A DNA stretch of 39,821 bases from Beroe ovata (taxonomy: Eukaryota > Ctenophora > Nuda > Beroida > Beroidae): contig CAMPET010000005.1 of assembly GCA_946803715.1 (NCBI GenBank), positions 403,463-443,283 of the forward strand, given 5' to 3'. This document shows positions 1 to 11,200 of this stretch, one piece after another; the stretch's first letter is position 1, and each line of letters starts with the position of its first letter. The notes below the pieces were generated by a model. The model had not been told where the DNA came from. It ran no database searches and saw only the letters and a program-made list of their open reading frames with translations. The position numbers were made by a program, and so were the translations under genes.

Positions 1-510
1 TAGATTGATCATTTTTTTAAGCTTGACTTCAATCTCTTTGTCGGTTGTGTGTTTGTCTGTTTGTCTGTGTGTGTCTGTGTCTGTGTCTGTGTGTGTGTGT
101 GTGTGTGTGCCTATGTCTGTACGTGTTTGTTTGAAGGTCACAACCTGAGAAAGCCTTATATCAGAGTCACATAGCGCCGTGTCAGTGTAATATTGTAATT
201 GCAGCTTATGTCTAGCACTATAATTTGGCGGTACTACAGACAATTACCGCAGGTTCATGTTAGACACTCTCCTTATCAAGAACAGTGTTTAAACTCCTAT
301 ATATTCGCTCAGTCTCTTTCTCTAACTAGAACGGAATACATAGTTGTGTTATCCACCTATTTCCGGATATATTCACTCTCACATGACTCATGTTATCCCT
401 CCTCTCACCTCTAGCACCCTCCCTAACTCCATTACCCTCACCCCCTCCTACTCCAACTCTCTTACTCCCACTCTAACTATCACACTCTCACCCCCAGCAG
501 CTCTAGCGTG
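1..510. other. Upstream non-coding region with a TG/TC microsatellite
   Basis: No gene is seen here. A TG-rich simple repeat with interspersed TC runs from about 52 to 110. The last ~100 bases before the RCBTB start are a pyrimidine-rich stretch of CTC/CCC/ACT triplets (about 400-500), which could be 5' UTR or core promoter. I see no TATA-like motif placed to decide a start site. Confidence 0.6.
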
Positions 511-2292
511 ATGTTCAGATCGCGGAACTATGTGCCGGGAGCCGATGCACCACCCCCTCTCCACCCTCCCACTCCGGTACCTGACGACACGCCGCCCACT
601 CCTCCCCCTCCCCCGGCGACCGGTCCCGGGGACGAGCTCCTCCTCGAAAGTTTGCTCATTTCCGCTCCCTCCTCCACTGCCGGCACCACAGCTGCCAATG
701 AGATGAATTTGGAGAGATGGCCCATATTTTCCCTCCTCGATACGGAGTTTACCGGAACTATCAAGATGGTCTGTGTGTTTGGGAATAACGGGAATGAGGC
801 AATTGTGGTTGATCATGACGATGATGTGTATGCTATTGGGTCCAACTCGTGTTGTTGTCTCGGGTTTGGGTATCAGACCAGCACCCTCTCCCCTCGCAAA
901 GTGGAGGCTCTCTGTAAGAAGGATATCAAGACATTTGCGTACGGGAGCGGGCCCCATGTCGTCTGTATAACAGGGTCCGGAGAGCTGTACAGCTGGGGTC
1001 ACAACGGATACTCTCAGCTGGGTAACGGGACCACGTCCCAGGGCGTATCCCCTGCTGTGGTAACGGCCCTGTGTAACAAGAAGATCACGCAGATAGCGTG
1101 TGGGTCACACCACTCCCTCGCCAGGACCGAGGAGGGAGAAGTCTTCTCCTGGGGGTACAACAGTTGCGGACAGATTGGGTCAGGGACCACAAACAACCAG
1201 GTCACGCCACGCAAAGTGGGAGGTGTGCTCAACGGACTGAAGATAGTGGACATAGCGTGCGGACAGACGTCGTCCATGGCACTGTCAAGTCAGGGTGACA
1301 TCTACGCGTGGGGGTATAACGGAAACGGACAGTTGGGTATAGGAAACACGACGAACCAGCCGACACCCCGCATCTCACTGCTAACCGGGCAGGTTGTCAT
1401 AGTGAAGATTGTGTGCGGCTACGCTCACGCGTTAGCCCTCACGGACTCTGGCGAGATTTACGTGTGGGGAGCAAACTCGTACGGGCAGCTGGGTACCTCC
1501 ACAAAGTGTAACACACTCACTCCCGTGAAGATAGCGGAGGAGTTTGGCCGATTCGTGGACATAGCAGCGTGCCATTACAACCACATTTCAGCAGCGGTAA
1601 ACCACACTGGGAGGGTTTATATGTGGGGCCAGTGTAGGAACCAGTCAATCCAGATACCAACCGAGACCAAGTTTGTTCACGTTGTTGACGTGTTTGCGTG
1701 CTTTGCCACGCCCTCTGTCACACCCTATCCCATGAGTGTTGAACACAGCAAGCTGGGTTCGCTGAACAAGAGCATTGAACAGGCATTCGACGACAAATCG
1801 ACAGCTGACATCACATTTAACGTGAACGGCGTCAAGATATATGCTCACAAGGCGATCCTCAAGATCAGATCCCAGTATTTCCAGGGAATGTTCCGATCGC
1901 CCTTCACAGAGTCGACTCAGGACGTTATTGAGGTGTCACAGTTCTCATACGACGTGTATCGTGCATTCCTAGAGTTCCTTTACACAGACCAGATCAACAT
2001 GGACCCAGAGGATGCGATACATGTCATGGACTTAGCTAACGCGTACTGCGAACCCAAGCTAAAAGTGCTCTGCGAGCGCATCATAAAACAGGGTATTACC
2101 ACGTGCAACGCCGCGCATCTCTACTCCGCCGCGCTCAAGTACAAAAACTCAGAGCTCGAGGACTTCTGCTTCCGGTTCGCTCTTAATCATATGACCGCAG
2201 TTGTTCAGTCAGAGGCGTTCATTAAGCTGGATGACACGCTTATGAAGGACTTCATTCTCAAGGCATCGATGCAGGGCGCATTCAAAACGTAG
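511..2292 (+). CDS. RCC1 and BTB domain-containing protein (RCBTB1/RCBTB2 type), intronless
   Basis: Family role: RCC1-BTB proteins pair a seven-bladed RCC1 propeller with a BTB domain that can bind cullin-3, and are thought to act as ubiquitin-ligase adaptors. Seen: from the ATG at 511 (593 codons) there is a Pro-rich leader of ~64 residues, then RCC1 repeats at ~85-400 with motifs such as WGHNGYSQLGNG, ACGSHHS, WGYNGNGQLG and WGANSYGQLG, a BTB domain at ~425-520 (ADITFNVNG, HKAILKIRSQYFQ, FLEFLYTD), and a BACK-like C-terminus ending GAFKT, as in vertebrate RCBTBs. An in-frame ATG at 703 (MNLERWPIF) would give 529 residues, almost exactly the vertebrate length, so the Pro-rich leader may be 5' UTR or a real extension. 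There is one uninterrupted exon although neighbouring conserved genes are intron-rich. RCBTB1 and RCBTB2 cannot be told apart; this may be the single pre-duplication gene. Confidence 0.95.
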   Translation: MFRSRNYVPGADAPPPLHPPTPVPDDTPPTPPPPPATGPGDELLLESLLISAPSSTAGTTAANEMNLERWPIFSLLDTEFTGTIKMVCVFGNNGNEAIVVDHDDDVYAIGSNSCCCLGFGYQTSTLSPRKVEALCKKDIKTFAYGSGPHVVCITGSGELYSWGHNGYSQLGNGTTSQGVSPAVVTALCNKKITQIACGSHHSLARTEEGEVFSWGYNSCGQIGSGTTNNQVTPRKVGGVLNGLKIVDIACGQTSSMALSSQGDIYAWGYNGNGQLGIGNTTNQPTPRISLLTGQVVIVKIVCGYAHALALTDSGEIYVWGANSYGQLGTSTKCNTLTPVKIAEEFGRFVDIAACHYNHISAAVNHTGRVYMWGQCRNQSIQIPTETKFVHVVDVFACFATPSVTPYPMSVEHSKLGSLNKSIEQAFDDKSTADITFNVNGVKIYAHKAILKIRSQYFQGMFRSPFTESTQDVIEVSQFSYDVYRAFLEFLYTDQINMDPEDAIHVMDLANAYCEPKLKVLCERIIKQGITTCNAAHLYSAALKYKNSELEDFCFRFALNHMTAVVQSEAFIKLDDTLMKDFILKASMQGAFKT

Positions 2293-2498
2293 TGGGAATG
2301 AGATCAATCCGAAATAAGACTTCATTATGCCTTCGGATTTGAGACACTGATTTCATTTTCAAAGATAAGACCCATACTCGAGTATAATATAAGTATGCTG
2401 CAACAGACTCTTGCTATGTCTTATTGTTTGGAGGGCGGAGGCAGTCAGGAATGCAGTGCTGATGCTATGGACAATGAGCTCACTGTGATGGCCGTGAG
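2293..2498. other. 3' flank of the RCBTB gene
   Basis: Non-coding sequence after the RCBTB stop. There is no canonical AATAAA here. The nearest plausible plus-strand poly(A) hexamer is ATTAAA at 2738-2743, which would place both foldback elements below inside the 3' UTR. Confidence 0.4.
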
Positions 2499-2562
2499 CC
2501 GTGGCATAACTATAATGGGCGATAGCGCGGCCCAAACATTATGATTATTATAGATGCCACGG
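2499..2562. repeat. 64-bp imperfect inverted repeat (hairpin)
   Basis: CCGTGGCAT at 2499-2507 is the exact reverse complement of ATGCCACGG at 2554-2562. Inside it, CTATAAT at 2510-2516 pairs with ATTATAG at 2547-2553, with one or two bulged bases between the stems. The loop is about 30 bases and contains GCGCGG. It could be a tiny foldback transposon or a structured RNA element in the RCBTB 3' UTR; the sequence alone does not decide. Confidence 0.6.
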
Positions 2563-2566
2563 AATC

Positions 2567-2674
2567 AGTTGGTAAATTGTAGGATAACTCCCTACCTTCG
2601 CTGGCAGGATCTTCCGATCTTATCCCTGGTCGCGCGGTGCCGACGGTAGGGAAAAACCCTACAAGTTGGTAAAT
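2567..2674. mobile_element. Probable 86-bp MITE with terminal inverted repeats and an 11-bp flanking direct repeat
   Basis: The core is 2578-2663. Its left end reads TGTAGGATAACTCCCTACC and the reverse complement of its right end reads TGTAGGGTTTTTCCCTACC, matching at 15 of 19 positions. Immediately outside, the 11-base word AGTTGGTAAAT occurs on both sides (2567-2577 and 2664-2674), as expected of a target-site duplication. There is no coding capacity. The length of the flanking repeat would suit a Mutator-like family (usually 8-11 bp duplications), but that assignment is inference; other copies in the genome would settle it. Confidence 0.7.
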
Positions 2675-3638
2675 CATTCTAACAAGACCTACGAGTACAG
2701 ACTCGAACCTTTAGAGCTGACATTTGAAATTTTCAAGATTAAATTTGATAATGATTGTTCCTTGGGTTGATTTTAATCAAAACTCAAATTGACAAACTCA
2801 TCGTCTGAGTGCTGCGCATAACTGCTCCAAAGATAATTCAATTTCATTTTCTTTCCCAATATGATGCACTATCTGATCGCCCACTTTTGTGAATATTTAA
2901 AGATGAAGCAAAATTGCTAAAATTCTCCTACTGATTGCTTTTCTTTGTCACTCAAAAATTGCGAATTGTGTCGGGGCAAACGCTGCCAGTGCCATCAATT
3001 CAAATTTGCGTCAAAAAGTGGTACCGACAAGTTTTAGTTATACTTATACCTTTGAGGATGAATATTGAATTTGACATCTTTGAAGAACCAACCTGCTTAA
3101 TTTCCGAGTTTTTTGATGTTCCGTAGGGCTGTCCAATCTCCATATCTGGGCGTCTCTCCGTCGAGGGAGTAAACTGAAATATAATTAGTCACGTAAGTGA
3201 GACTCCAGTTGTCCTGGAAACAATTGTATACCTTCCTCGCCTTACTGCCGCTATATTATCACAATGGGACGTCAAGTAGGCAATCAGGGGTTGATTCAAC
3301 AGCTTGAATTTGAATCTTCAATCCAAAACTAAATAGAATAGCATCCCTTTGATGATGTAACTGTAAAACGTGACAAAATCTCGAAATAGTCAGATATGGA
3401 CGTCGCAACAATTTCTGTACAAAAACTTGTCATTCTTCTTGACAAAGACAAAATCTGACGCATTATCTGTGGTACTGGTGCTCTATATATAAGAGAAATT
3501 AAGTTGTTGGCAAAATTGAGCACCCCTAGCCCCAGCTCTTGCACCGAAATAGAGCCAGAATCTCCATTAAATTTAAATGATACTTCTTTATAACGCGTTG
3601 GACCACATCTAACGTAAATATCATTACGATCCGATGAA
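2675..3638. other. Intergenic spacer, no gene seen
   Basis: AT-rich sequence between RCBTB and the next plus-strand gene. The open frames here are short and show no domain, splice pattern or composition that looks coding. It is presumably the 3' end of one transcript and the promoter of the next. Confidence 0.5.
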
Positions 3639-5069
3639 ATGTCCCACATTTCATTTATCACCTCTCTCGAAATGTTGTTCCTCGCAGTTTTTCTTCCGGC
3701 CTGCTTTTTTCACATCGTGTCCTGCTCCTCTCCAGAAGCAAGTGATCCTACTGATGGCAGTTTCCAGCCTTCACTTGCCCTCGAGCATGCCCCAGAAACT
3801 GAGAAACAACAAGTCCGCGGAGGGAATAGAACTCGGGGTAGGAAATCGTCTACTCCCAGCTCTACAGACGATATCTCTCACGCCATGGCGGAGTGTCTTG
3901 TGTCAACAGCAGGAATTCAGGATTCCCTTTTGCGAAAGTTTCGACTCCGAGATTGGAAATTGTGCATGGAATACTGCTCTCTAAGCATCCCATGCAAAGT
4001 CTTCTCCTTCGACAACAGCTCCAATTCGTGCTCCATATATGGTGACGAGGGAGACAGTTTGACAAATAAACATCAGCGTGGGAAAAAGGGGGAAGTGAGT
4101 ATGTCTCTGCCGTGCCTCGAATGTGCTTTGTCCAGTATATCGAGCTTGTTTGACACCCTCAGGGGGTCGCGCTACAGGGAGAGCAAAGCAGTCCTCATAC
4201 AACCAAGGGAAAAATCTCTCTGTCTAAGCACCTTCACATCACGAATGAAGGATACCTATTCCTCTCAGACGTTTGTGTTTTTTCAAAATTGTTCAGAGGC
4301 AAATTTGTGGACGCTAGTCTCAACGACCTCAACGTATCACGGACGCACACTTTTCAGAATAGAATTGACCAACCGACCACAATTACCCTTGACCTGGATT
4401 ATTAACGAAAAATTCAAAAACGGTGGAGCCCTTGAAGTCAATAACACAGTGACACACCACTTTGACATTCTGAACGGTGAACCACCTCGTCTAAACGATC
4501 TCCAGAACAAAACATACGTCATCAAGAAGGTAAACATGGGACCGAAATGCAGCTTTCAGATCGAAAGTGTTTCATATCACAAAAACATAGAGAAGAAGCT
4601 GCAGACTTTATCGGAATACGGTAACATTGCCGAACTCACTCCAATTGGATTCTTCGAGAGCATCCGAGTATGGCAGCCGTACAAGTCTGAGAAAGCGCTG
4701 TGTGAGTTGAAGCTATTTGAAATTCCCAATGCTATCCTGGAAAACCCGGACAACTTGCCGTTTTTCTTGGCGGGGGACCGGGTAGTGCTCAGATGTGCGG
4801 AGGGATATGGGGTCTCCCAGCGGGACTATAAGACGGTCCAAGTGCTCTATTGCAACGCCATGACCCGGGTTATGCTCTGTTCCCCCCTACCGGTCAATAT
4901 GGAACAGATAGGGAGAGCGGAAGAGGAGGCGGAGGTGACTGGCACAGTCGAGATAGAGCAGGAATCAGTCAAGTCAGGGTGTTTGGGGATGTCTCTGGAG
5001 TTAACTGCAGCTATAATCGTGTGGTTCATGTTAAAGTGGAAGATATCACAAGCTCGATGTGGAATCTAG
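3639..5069 (+). CDS. Predicted single-pass membrane protein with PAN/apple-like and sushi-like Cys segments, intronless
   Basis: I do not recognise an orthologue. Seen: a hydrophobic leader at ~12-28 (LFLAVFLPACFFHIVSC), consistent with a signal peptide. The first Met is at 3639, but the Met at 3672 sits just ahead of the leader and is an equally good start. Residues ~84-155 have a Cys-rich segment (CMEYCSLSIPCKVFSFDN, then a Cys before IYGDEGD) that resembles a PAN/apple domain. A Cys-poor extracellular middle carries several N-x-S/T sites. At ~380-425 there is a CCP/sushi-like block (RVVLRCAEGYG to LYCN and MLCSPLP). A short hydrophobic stretch at ~449-468 could be a membrane anchor, leaving a tail of few residues. 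This predicts a type I cell-surface protein of 476 residues. The domain calls are by eye and weak. AATAAA at 5348 probably ends the transcript. Confidence 0.75.
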   Translation: MSHISFITSLEMLFLAVFLPACFFHIVSCSSPEASDPTDGSFQPSLALEHAPETEKQQVRGGNRTRGRKSSTPSSTDDISHAMAECLVSTAGIQDSLLRKFRLRDWKLCMEYCSLSIPCKVFSFDNSSNSCSIYGDEGDSLTNKHQRGKKGEVSMSLPCLECALSSISSLFDTLRGSRYRESKAVLIQPREKSLCLSTFTSRMKDTYSSQTFVFFQNCSEANLWTLVSTTSTYHGRTLFRIELTNRPQLPLTWIINEKFKNGGALEVNNTVTHHFDILNGEPPRLNDLQNKTYVIKKVNMGPKCSFQIESVSYHKNIEKKLQTLSEYGNIAELTPIGFFESIRVWQPYKSEKALCELKLFEIPNAILENPDNLPFFLAGDRVVLRCAEGYGVSQRDYKTVQVLYCNAMTRVMLCSPLPVNMEQIGRAEEEAEVTGTVEIEQESVKSGCLGMSLELTAAIIVWFMLKWKISQARCGI

Positions 5070-5172
5070 CTGTACATGGACGTCTGACACTGCCGAGATC
5101 TGAACTTATCATTGACATGGAATCATGTACGAAATGCGGGACAAAGTGATACTGATAGGAACAAGCTACGAG

Positions 5173-5178
5173 TTTAAT
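5173..5178 (-). terminator. Candidate poly(A) signal of synaptojanin (ATTAAA on the minus strand)
   Basis: The plus strand reads TTTAAT, i.e. ATTAAA on the minus strand, about 45 bases beyond the proposed synaptojanin stop at 5223. It is a common variant hexamer. Its position modestly supports the spliced terminal exon 5223-5304. Confidence 0.35.
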
Positions 5179-5222
5179 CAATGGAGACAATTTTTGAACG
5201 GCTTGTTGTATTCTTTTGAAAT

Positions 5223-8200
5223 CTAAAAGTTCACCTTTTCTGTGATAAAATGTTTGGCACTCTGCCCAGTTTTCCCAAGGAAAGAAATCTTGGAATTAGG
5301 CGGTCTGAAAATAATGATGCTTATTTGACGTTATTCAATTTGTTGTCAATAAAAACTTTACTTTTCCAGTGAGATGAGAAAAATAGGGTGATAATAGAAT
5401 CATGATCTGACCACAGTTGCTTACCTTGACGGTCGCATAGGCCGGGCTGGAGCTACCTCCGCCGGGTCGTTAGCCCTATAATCCGCATACTCCTCCCTCT
5501 TATCACCGGCAGGTGGCATGACAGGTGTCGCGTACTGATGCTCATCCTCAGTAGAACCGCGGTTTTGTCTGGGTGAGGAGGGGGGTCGCGCTGGCTGGTT
5601 CCTCCTCAGAGAGTCTGGGCGAGTAGCTGGTCGAGGTGGTCTCGCTACATCAGAGGAGGGGGTGGCGGGCGGGCGGGTGTGGGGTGGAGGAGGGTTGGGT
5701 CGTGCGGGACGGGACTCTGAGATATCGGGAGACGAGGGCGCCAGTTTAGGGGGTGGAGGCCGAGGGGGCGGGACCTTCTTTACGGAAGTTGTCTGAAACA
5801 GTGAGGGATAACTGATAGGGGGTACTCGGGACTGAGAGAAAGAGACTGATTTCATAATGTCGGACTGATTTCATAATGGTAATGAACAGGGCTAGTTCTC
5901 CCTGGCCAATACACACCTGGTTGACTGGAAGAGACTTGAGTATAACAGGAGTGTATTCCTCTTCTTCATTAGCCTCATCACCACTTCCAACATCGGATAC
6001 ATCAGAGTCAATGGCTTCCCTATCAGAACTAGATGCACCACCTGAGTCTTCAGCAACTTCCACACTCTAGCAAAGTCAAAATTTAGTGTCCCAACCAAGC
6101 ATTGTGCTCAAATTTCCGAAAAAACGACGAAATCAAATACCTCAGTTTCAATATCGAGCAGCTTCTCTATCGGAGTTAACTGGTATGTAACAGCATTGGA
6201 TTCATGTCCAGTTAAAGCGAGCCAATCGTCCGTTGTTGATTTGAGATGAATGTCAAGAACATTGTTCGCGACCTAAGGATAACACTTCATATCTAAGAGG
6301 TAGCCGGTTAGAATTTGGAAATAATAATCAATTTCTAGAGAGATCTTAAATTAATAACCTTAGAAAATAACTCACCTCACATTCATCCAATTGTAGTGCA
6401 TTGATTGCTGACACACTTTCTTGGAAAGTGAAGTGTATGACACCATCAGGAACCCTGACAAGTGTGATGACACCAAACTTCTGCATCTCTTGTAACACCG
6501 CTGACACCACTTCATTGAGCTCCACCATAGGTTTCATCGGTACCGGCTTGCAACTGCACCGTGTGGGAGTTATGGAATCAGGTTTGAATTTTACGTCCTG
6601 ATTCATCGATAAAATGTTCATAGTTGTTACTCACGTGACACAAACAGTCGGGTTGGGCGGGCCAATTCCTCTGAAAACCTTCGAGTAGACGGCCAGCTTC
6701 TGATCTGAGTCTATCTTCCGGACCTCTATGTCAATAACACCGAGAACTGGCCTGAGGCAATGCATTAGTTGGAAGGATGGTAAAAGAGAGAAGATAAACA
6801 TCGATTCTGGAAAAAGGGTTGAGAGGTTTCATTTGCAAGGGCAGGGTATGGTCCTACAAAAAGAGATCTTGATCGATACCTGTGATCGGAAGTCTTGATT
6901 TCCGTATTTCCGTAGTAAACCAGTTTTCCTGGCGACAGAGAGTCTGTGTATTTGAATCGTTCCCGACACCTCCAGAGAACCCGATCACACCTGAGATGTA
7001 CATTGGTATGTAGATCACAATGGCTCTTTTCAAACACAAGGAAAATTATGTAAGAAAATTTGGATGGCGAAATTTCGTTCAGCAGGCGTTTGCAGAAACG
7101 TAAGCACAATTTCTTGTTTTTTAGTTTTTGGAAGGACCTAATTGGGAAACAATGGTCCTAAACAAGATGGTAAGCTTCAGTCCACCGACCTACAGTCCGC
7201 CGACCTACAGTCCCATAACCGATCGAAGAATGTGGGACATGTCAGTTCGTCGAAATATCGGTTCTCAGCTGCAGATATAAAACCGGACTAACAGTAAACA
7301 CTGTTAAACCGGTTAGACACGCTAGTATTGTGGCTCGTGCAGATTTGGCGCCAATTTTATATCACCTACCAAGCTGGCGATCTGAACTTCTCACTAGTGT
7401 CGTAATAATCCGAGTTAAGATCGTATTTGTAAGTCGGAGCGAACTCAAGCGGTCCTTCGTTGTAGTCTTGGAAAACCTGCAGAGGAATAATATAATTTGA
7501 ACGAAATGGAACTCTTGATACGGCCGAGTATCGGCCCCAAGCCTTGGCAGCGGTTTCTTTTGCTGGAATCATCCTCAAGAAATTAGCGCGTTATTTAAAG
7601 CGCAACGCGCTGGGAGTATACACGCGTGCGCGCCGCCATTCTTCGTTGACCATTCCATCCGAGGTTGAAGAAAAGCTTCGCGCGTTACGCAACAGTGTTT
7701 TCCATCATGTGACCGGTCCAATATTGCAGTGTAGGTATCATCAAATGATCAAGTCGTCATAACATTGACATCAATCGCAGAACTGACACATTTCCAGCTC
7801 TTTCAACTACAAATTCAGAGGGGAAAAACAAGCTCACTTTTCCCTCCTTCTTCTGTACGGTAAGTTGGTCCCCACATTGAAGATCATACCAAGCTTTCTT
7901 CTTCACCAAGTCGCGTATCTCATGGTTAGCATAGTCAATCCTGTAGTTGAAATCACCGCACCAAAACACGTAATCGTGGTCCTCTATCTCCATTCCCTGA
8001 AAACGAACGATCATCGACGAGTGTCAAATTCCTTCATGTGGGTGAAAAGAAGCCTCACCCCAATTTTCTTTTCACACATTTCAACACACCCAAACCCACG
8101 TACATTATCAAATAGAGCTTTATCCCTGATGAGCTCGTAGTGTTTGTTCCTATCGGCAACATGTGTTTGGCCTGCTGCCAAGTGAGCACACACGAAACAT

Positions 8201-11200
8201 ATCGATGTCGAGTACAGATTGAATGATATAGCAACACCACCTTTATTACCAGTTTTACCCTTCAGACCCGTCTTAATAGCGTCGATACAGATGTCACTGA
8301 AAAGCGTTTTGAGATTGATGGCAAAACATGTTGAGATTGGTGGTCAATGAGTCGTAAATCATAGAACTGAGAAAGACGTTAATCACAAATATTTTGGTAA
8401 ATGATAGCAACAAAGCAGCAAGGTCCTATAGTTTCATCGCTGACTCACGTGCAATGCTGAACGTGCTGCGCCTTCACAAACACGAACAGGCACACGCCGA
8501 CTAGCTGCTTTGCAGATAGCAGGATGTAGTTAGTGTCTCTGCATAGTATCTCCTGGAATCGCGAGCTCCATAAACCTCGCTTAGTCTGGCTGAAAGCAAC
8601 AGATAATCGGTAAAACTGTTCCAAATATTAACATTCATTATTGAGCATCAATAAGCTACTTTGTCTCAATAATATGCTCGTTAGTTAGCATCTACCTTGT
8701 GGAAACTATGTTGCCGGCAGTCAAATCCACCAGTTCCTGCAACCCGATAGCAATGACATCAGGGTCGCCCTTAACTGATACCGCTCCTTTCTCAACATAG
8801 CCAAACGATGGCGTCTTACTGTCTGCAGACAAATTGATAGATGGATTTGATATCAAAATGAGATGGCAATCTATCATCGGTATTCGTGTTCATAACGTAC
8901 CTAGATCTTGCTGCATATACTGCAAAGTGTCATCCAACATGAGTAAATCATCACATATGGTACTGCATGTCTTGTTCTGTAGAGACATAGCCACCTCTGG
9001 TGCGTCCAGTAACCACTCAGCCAATTTGTCCTTGTCATCTTCGATAATCTTACCTGGGGCATGCCATACAGATTAGCGCACGTACGCCGTACGGGTTTGA
9101 GTCGAGGACTTTTCGAAAGAAAAGAAATCGTAATTTTTACGGGGGGCACGGAAACGGATTTACCTCCATTGCTATTCCAAGTCCCGACCACGACCCGAAT
9201 GAGTTGTTTAGAGGAGTAGTGTTGCGATTCAGCTAGGAGTCCATCCACAAATGTTTTCGGAACTGGCAAGAGGCAGGAGTTAGATTCACTGAATAAAATA
9301 TATTTTGCTGTCCCCTATGTGTTTTCATGCTTTACTGGGAGAATGGAAAACTGCCAGGATAGTAATCAGTAACCCGACCCTAGCTGTACACACGTTTTTG
9401 CAACTTGAAACCCAAGGAGGCAAATAATCCTCACACAATCTGAGAATTCACAGGGAGAACTGGGGAAAGAGAATCGGACATAATCACTCATTAAATCACC
9501 CATTAATCACTCACGGAATCTCTCGAATCTGGATATGACGGGCGGGAGGGGCTTATCTGGGTACAAGAGGAAATCCTCTATACTCTCTTGTCTGTCATCA
9601 TCCAGGAAATTGTTCTGGATAGTGCGTTTCACAGAGCGGGTAGCGTCCGTTATCTTACCCATCTGACAGAAATTCAATGAGTTATACAGATATTGGTATT
9701 AATTATTGAGAACACGTCATCATTAAACTTTTGGTATACGATATGAACCGGATCTCATCGAAGAATGTTAGTTTATTTCTATCCCCCACGGCTTCACGGG
9801 AAATTTGTCAATGGCTTTGTCCAACCTGTGTCTTAGTTGCGTAATTGATACATATTTTTGTCGGATCACCATGTTGAGAGTCGCCAACCGGACAAAAGAA
9901 AGGTTTCCTCCAGTTTCTAACATATCATATATGAAGAACAATGCCATACCTTCCCTGACGCTGTTTTGAGAGCGCCAGTTCCGCAGTACGTCCTGGATAC
10001 CAAGTTAGCGTTGGTGTGCCAGCACTTCTCCAGTGCAGTCTGGAACTTATCAATCTGGGGAACAGCTGAGATGTGCTCCAACTGCCGATACAGGACTTTG
10101 TGTGCGACGAACGACTGTACTGAGTTGGTCCGGTCAATGCAGTCCAGGCAGTTAGTTCGTAACACACCCTCCTGAACTCTGGTGAAGGTGGGGTGTGTCA
10201 AGAGTAAGAAGTTGATTTCTGGTAAGGCTTCAGAATTCCCAGTATACTGTTCAGTGTTCACTTGAACCCACATACCAAAGACACCCAGATTGAACAATGA
10301 ACACACAATTTCTCTCCAATCACATCACTCGAAACGACTTACCCGACAGCCTCGTCTCCACTCTGTCTGAATATGCCCGAGAACCCGACAAACGTCTCGA
10401 TATCCTTGTAGAGCGTGTTTATCGGTTCCGTTCTCCCTCCCCTACACGCCGCGTGGTAGTCGAAGTTCCGTATCATGACATCATCGTGTATGCTGTCCAT
10501 CTGGTGCGCCTGGAGGGGTGTGTGTGTGTGTGTGTGTGTGTGTGTTTCTGTGTGTGTGTGNTGTGTTTGTGTGTGAGTGTGTGTGTTTGTGTGTGAGTGG
10601 TTTGAGTAGAGTGTGCCAAGTTTGAGTGTGTGCCACATTTAGTGTGGCAAAGTGTACTACATTTTGTTTGTGTGTCATGGTTGAAAATGGCGCGCGGCAT
10701 TTCCCCGTAGACAATGACCTATTGTTTCAATCATTGAGTTATCAGTGATATACCACTTATTTAGTTATTAGAAGAGAGCGTGGGAGAATCTGGGTGCCTG
10801 ATTATGCATGCACTTTGTGATTTTAATAATGCCAGATGAATGACATAGCTGCATAATATTAGAGACCAAGCATTATTTGAGCTCCGCTAAGTACCGTTAA
10901 GTGCATAAGAATGATGCTTATCATTATCTTAGTAACTGTTGTTGTTAGTCGTAATGAATCAGAATATGAAAATATATAATTTGTTTCCTATTTTTAGAAT
11001 CCAGTGACCATATTTCCAGTGACCAAATTTGAGAGATGCAGAAGACATTCTACAGCTTTCTGCAATCTTTGCAACGTTTTTTAACAGTCTCAAATGGGCA
11101 ATTCATCGGATTCGCCCTTTTGGCTTTTATTTTGATAACATCGCGTGAAACGACGAGAAACGTTTAATTTTCTTATTCCAAGTTAACTTCTTCACTTTAA

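Noticed and set aside
448-1002. Long open frame on the minus strand across the RCBTB start
   Set aside because: A shadow of the GC-rich RCBTB coding strand; no domain or start context.
2640-2720. A tRNA B-box-like word (GGTTCGAGTC on the minus strand)
   Set aside because: No T-stem pairing, acceptor stem or A-box at the right distances; part of the sequence belongs to the MITE flank.
6598-6634. A 37-nt synaptojanin intron before the RRM-like domain
   Set aside because: It gives a phase conflict and a stop. The acceptor at 6554 gives an 81-nt intron, correct phase and an ungapped match to the RRM-like domain.
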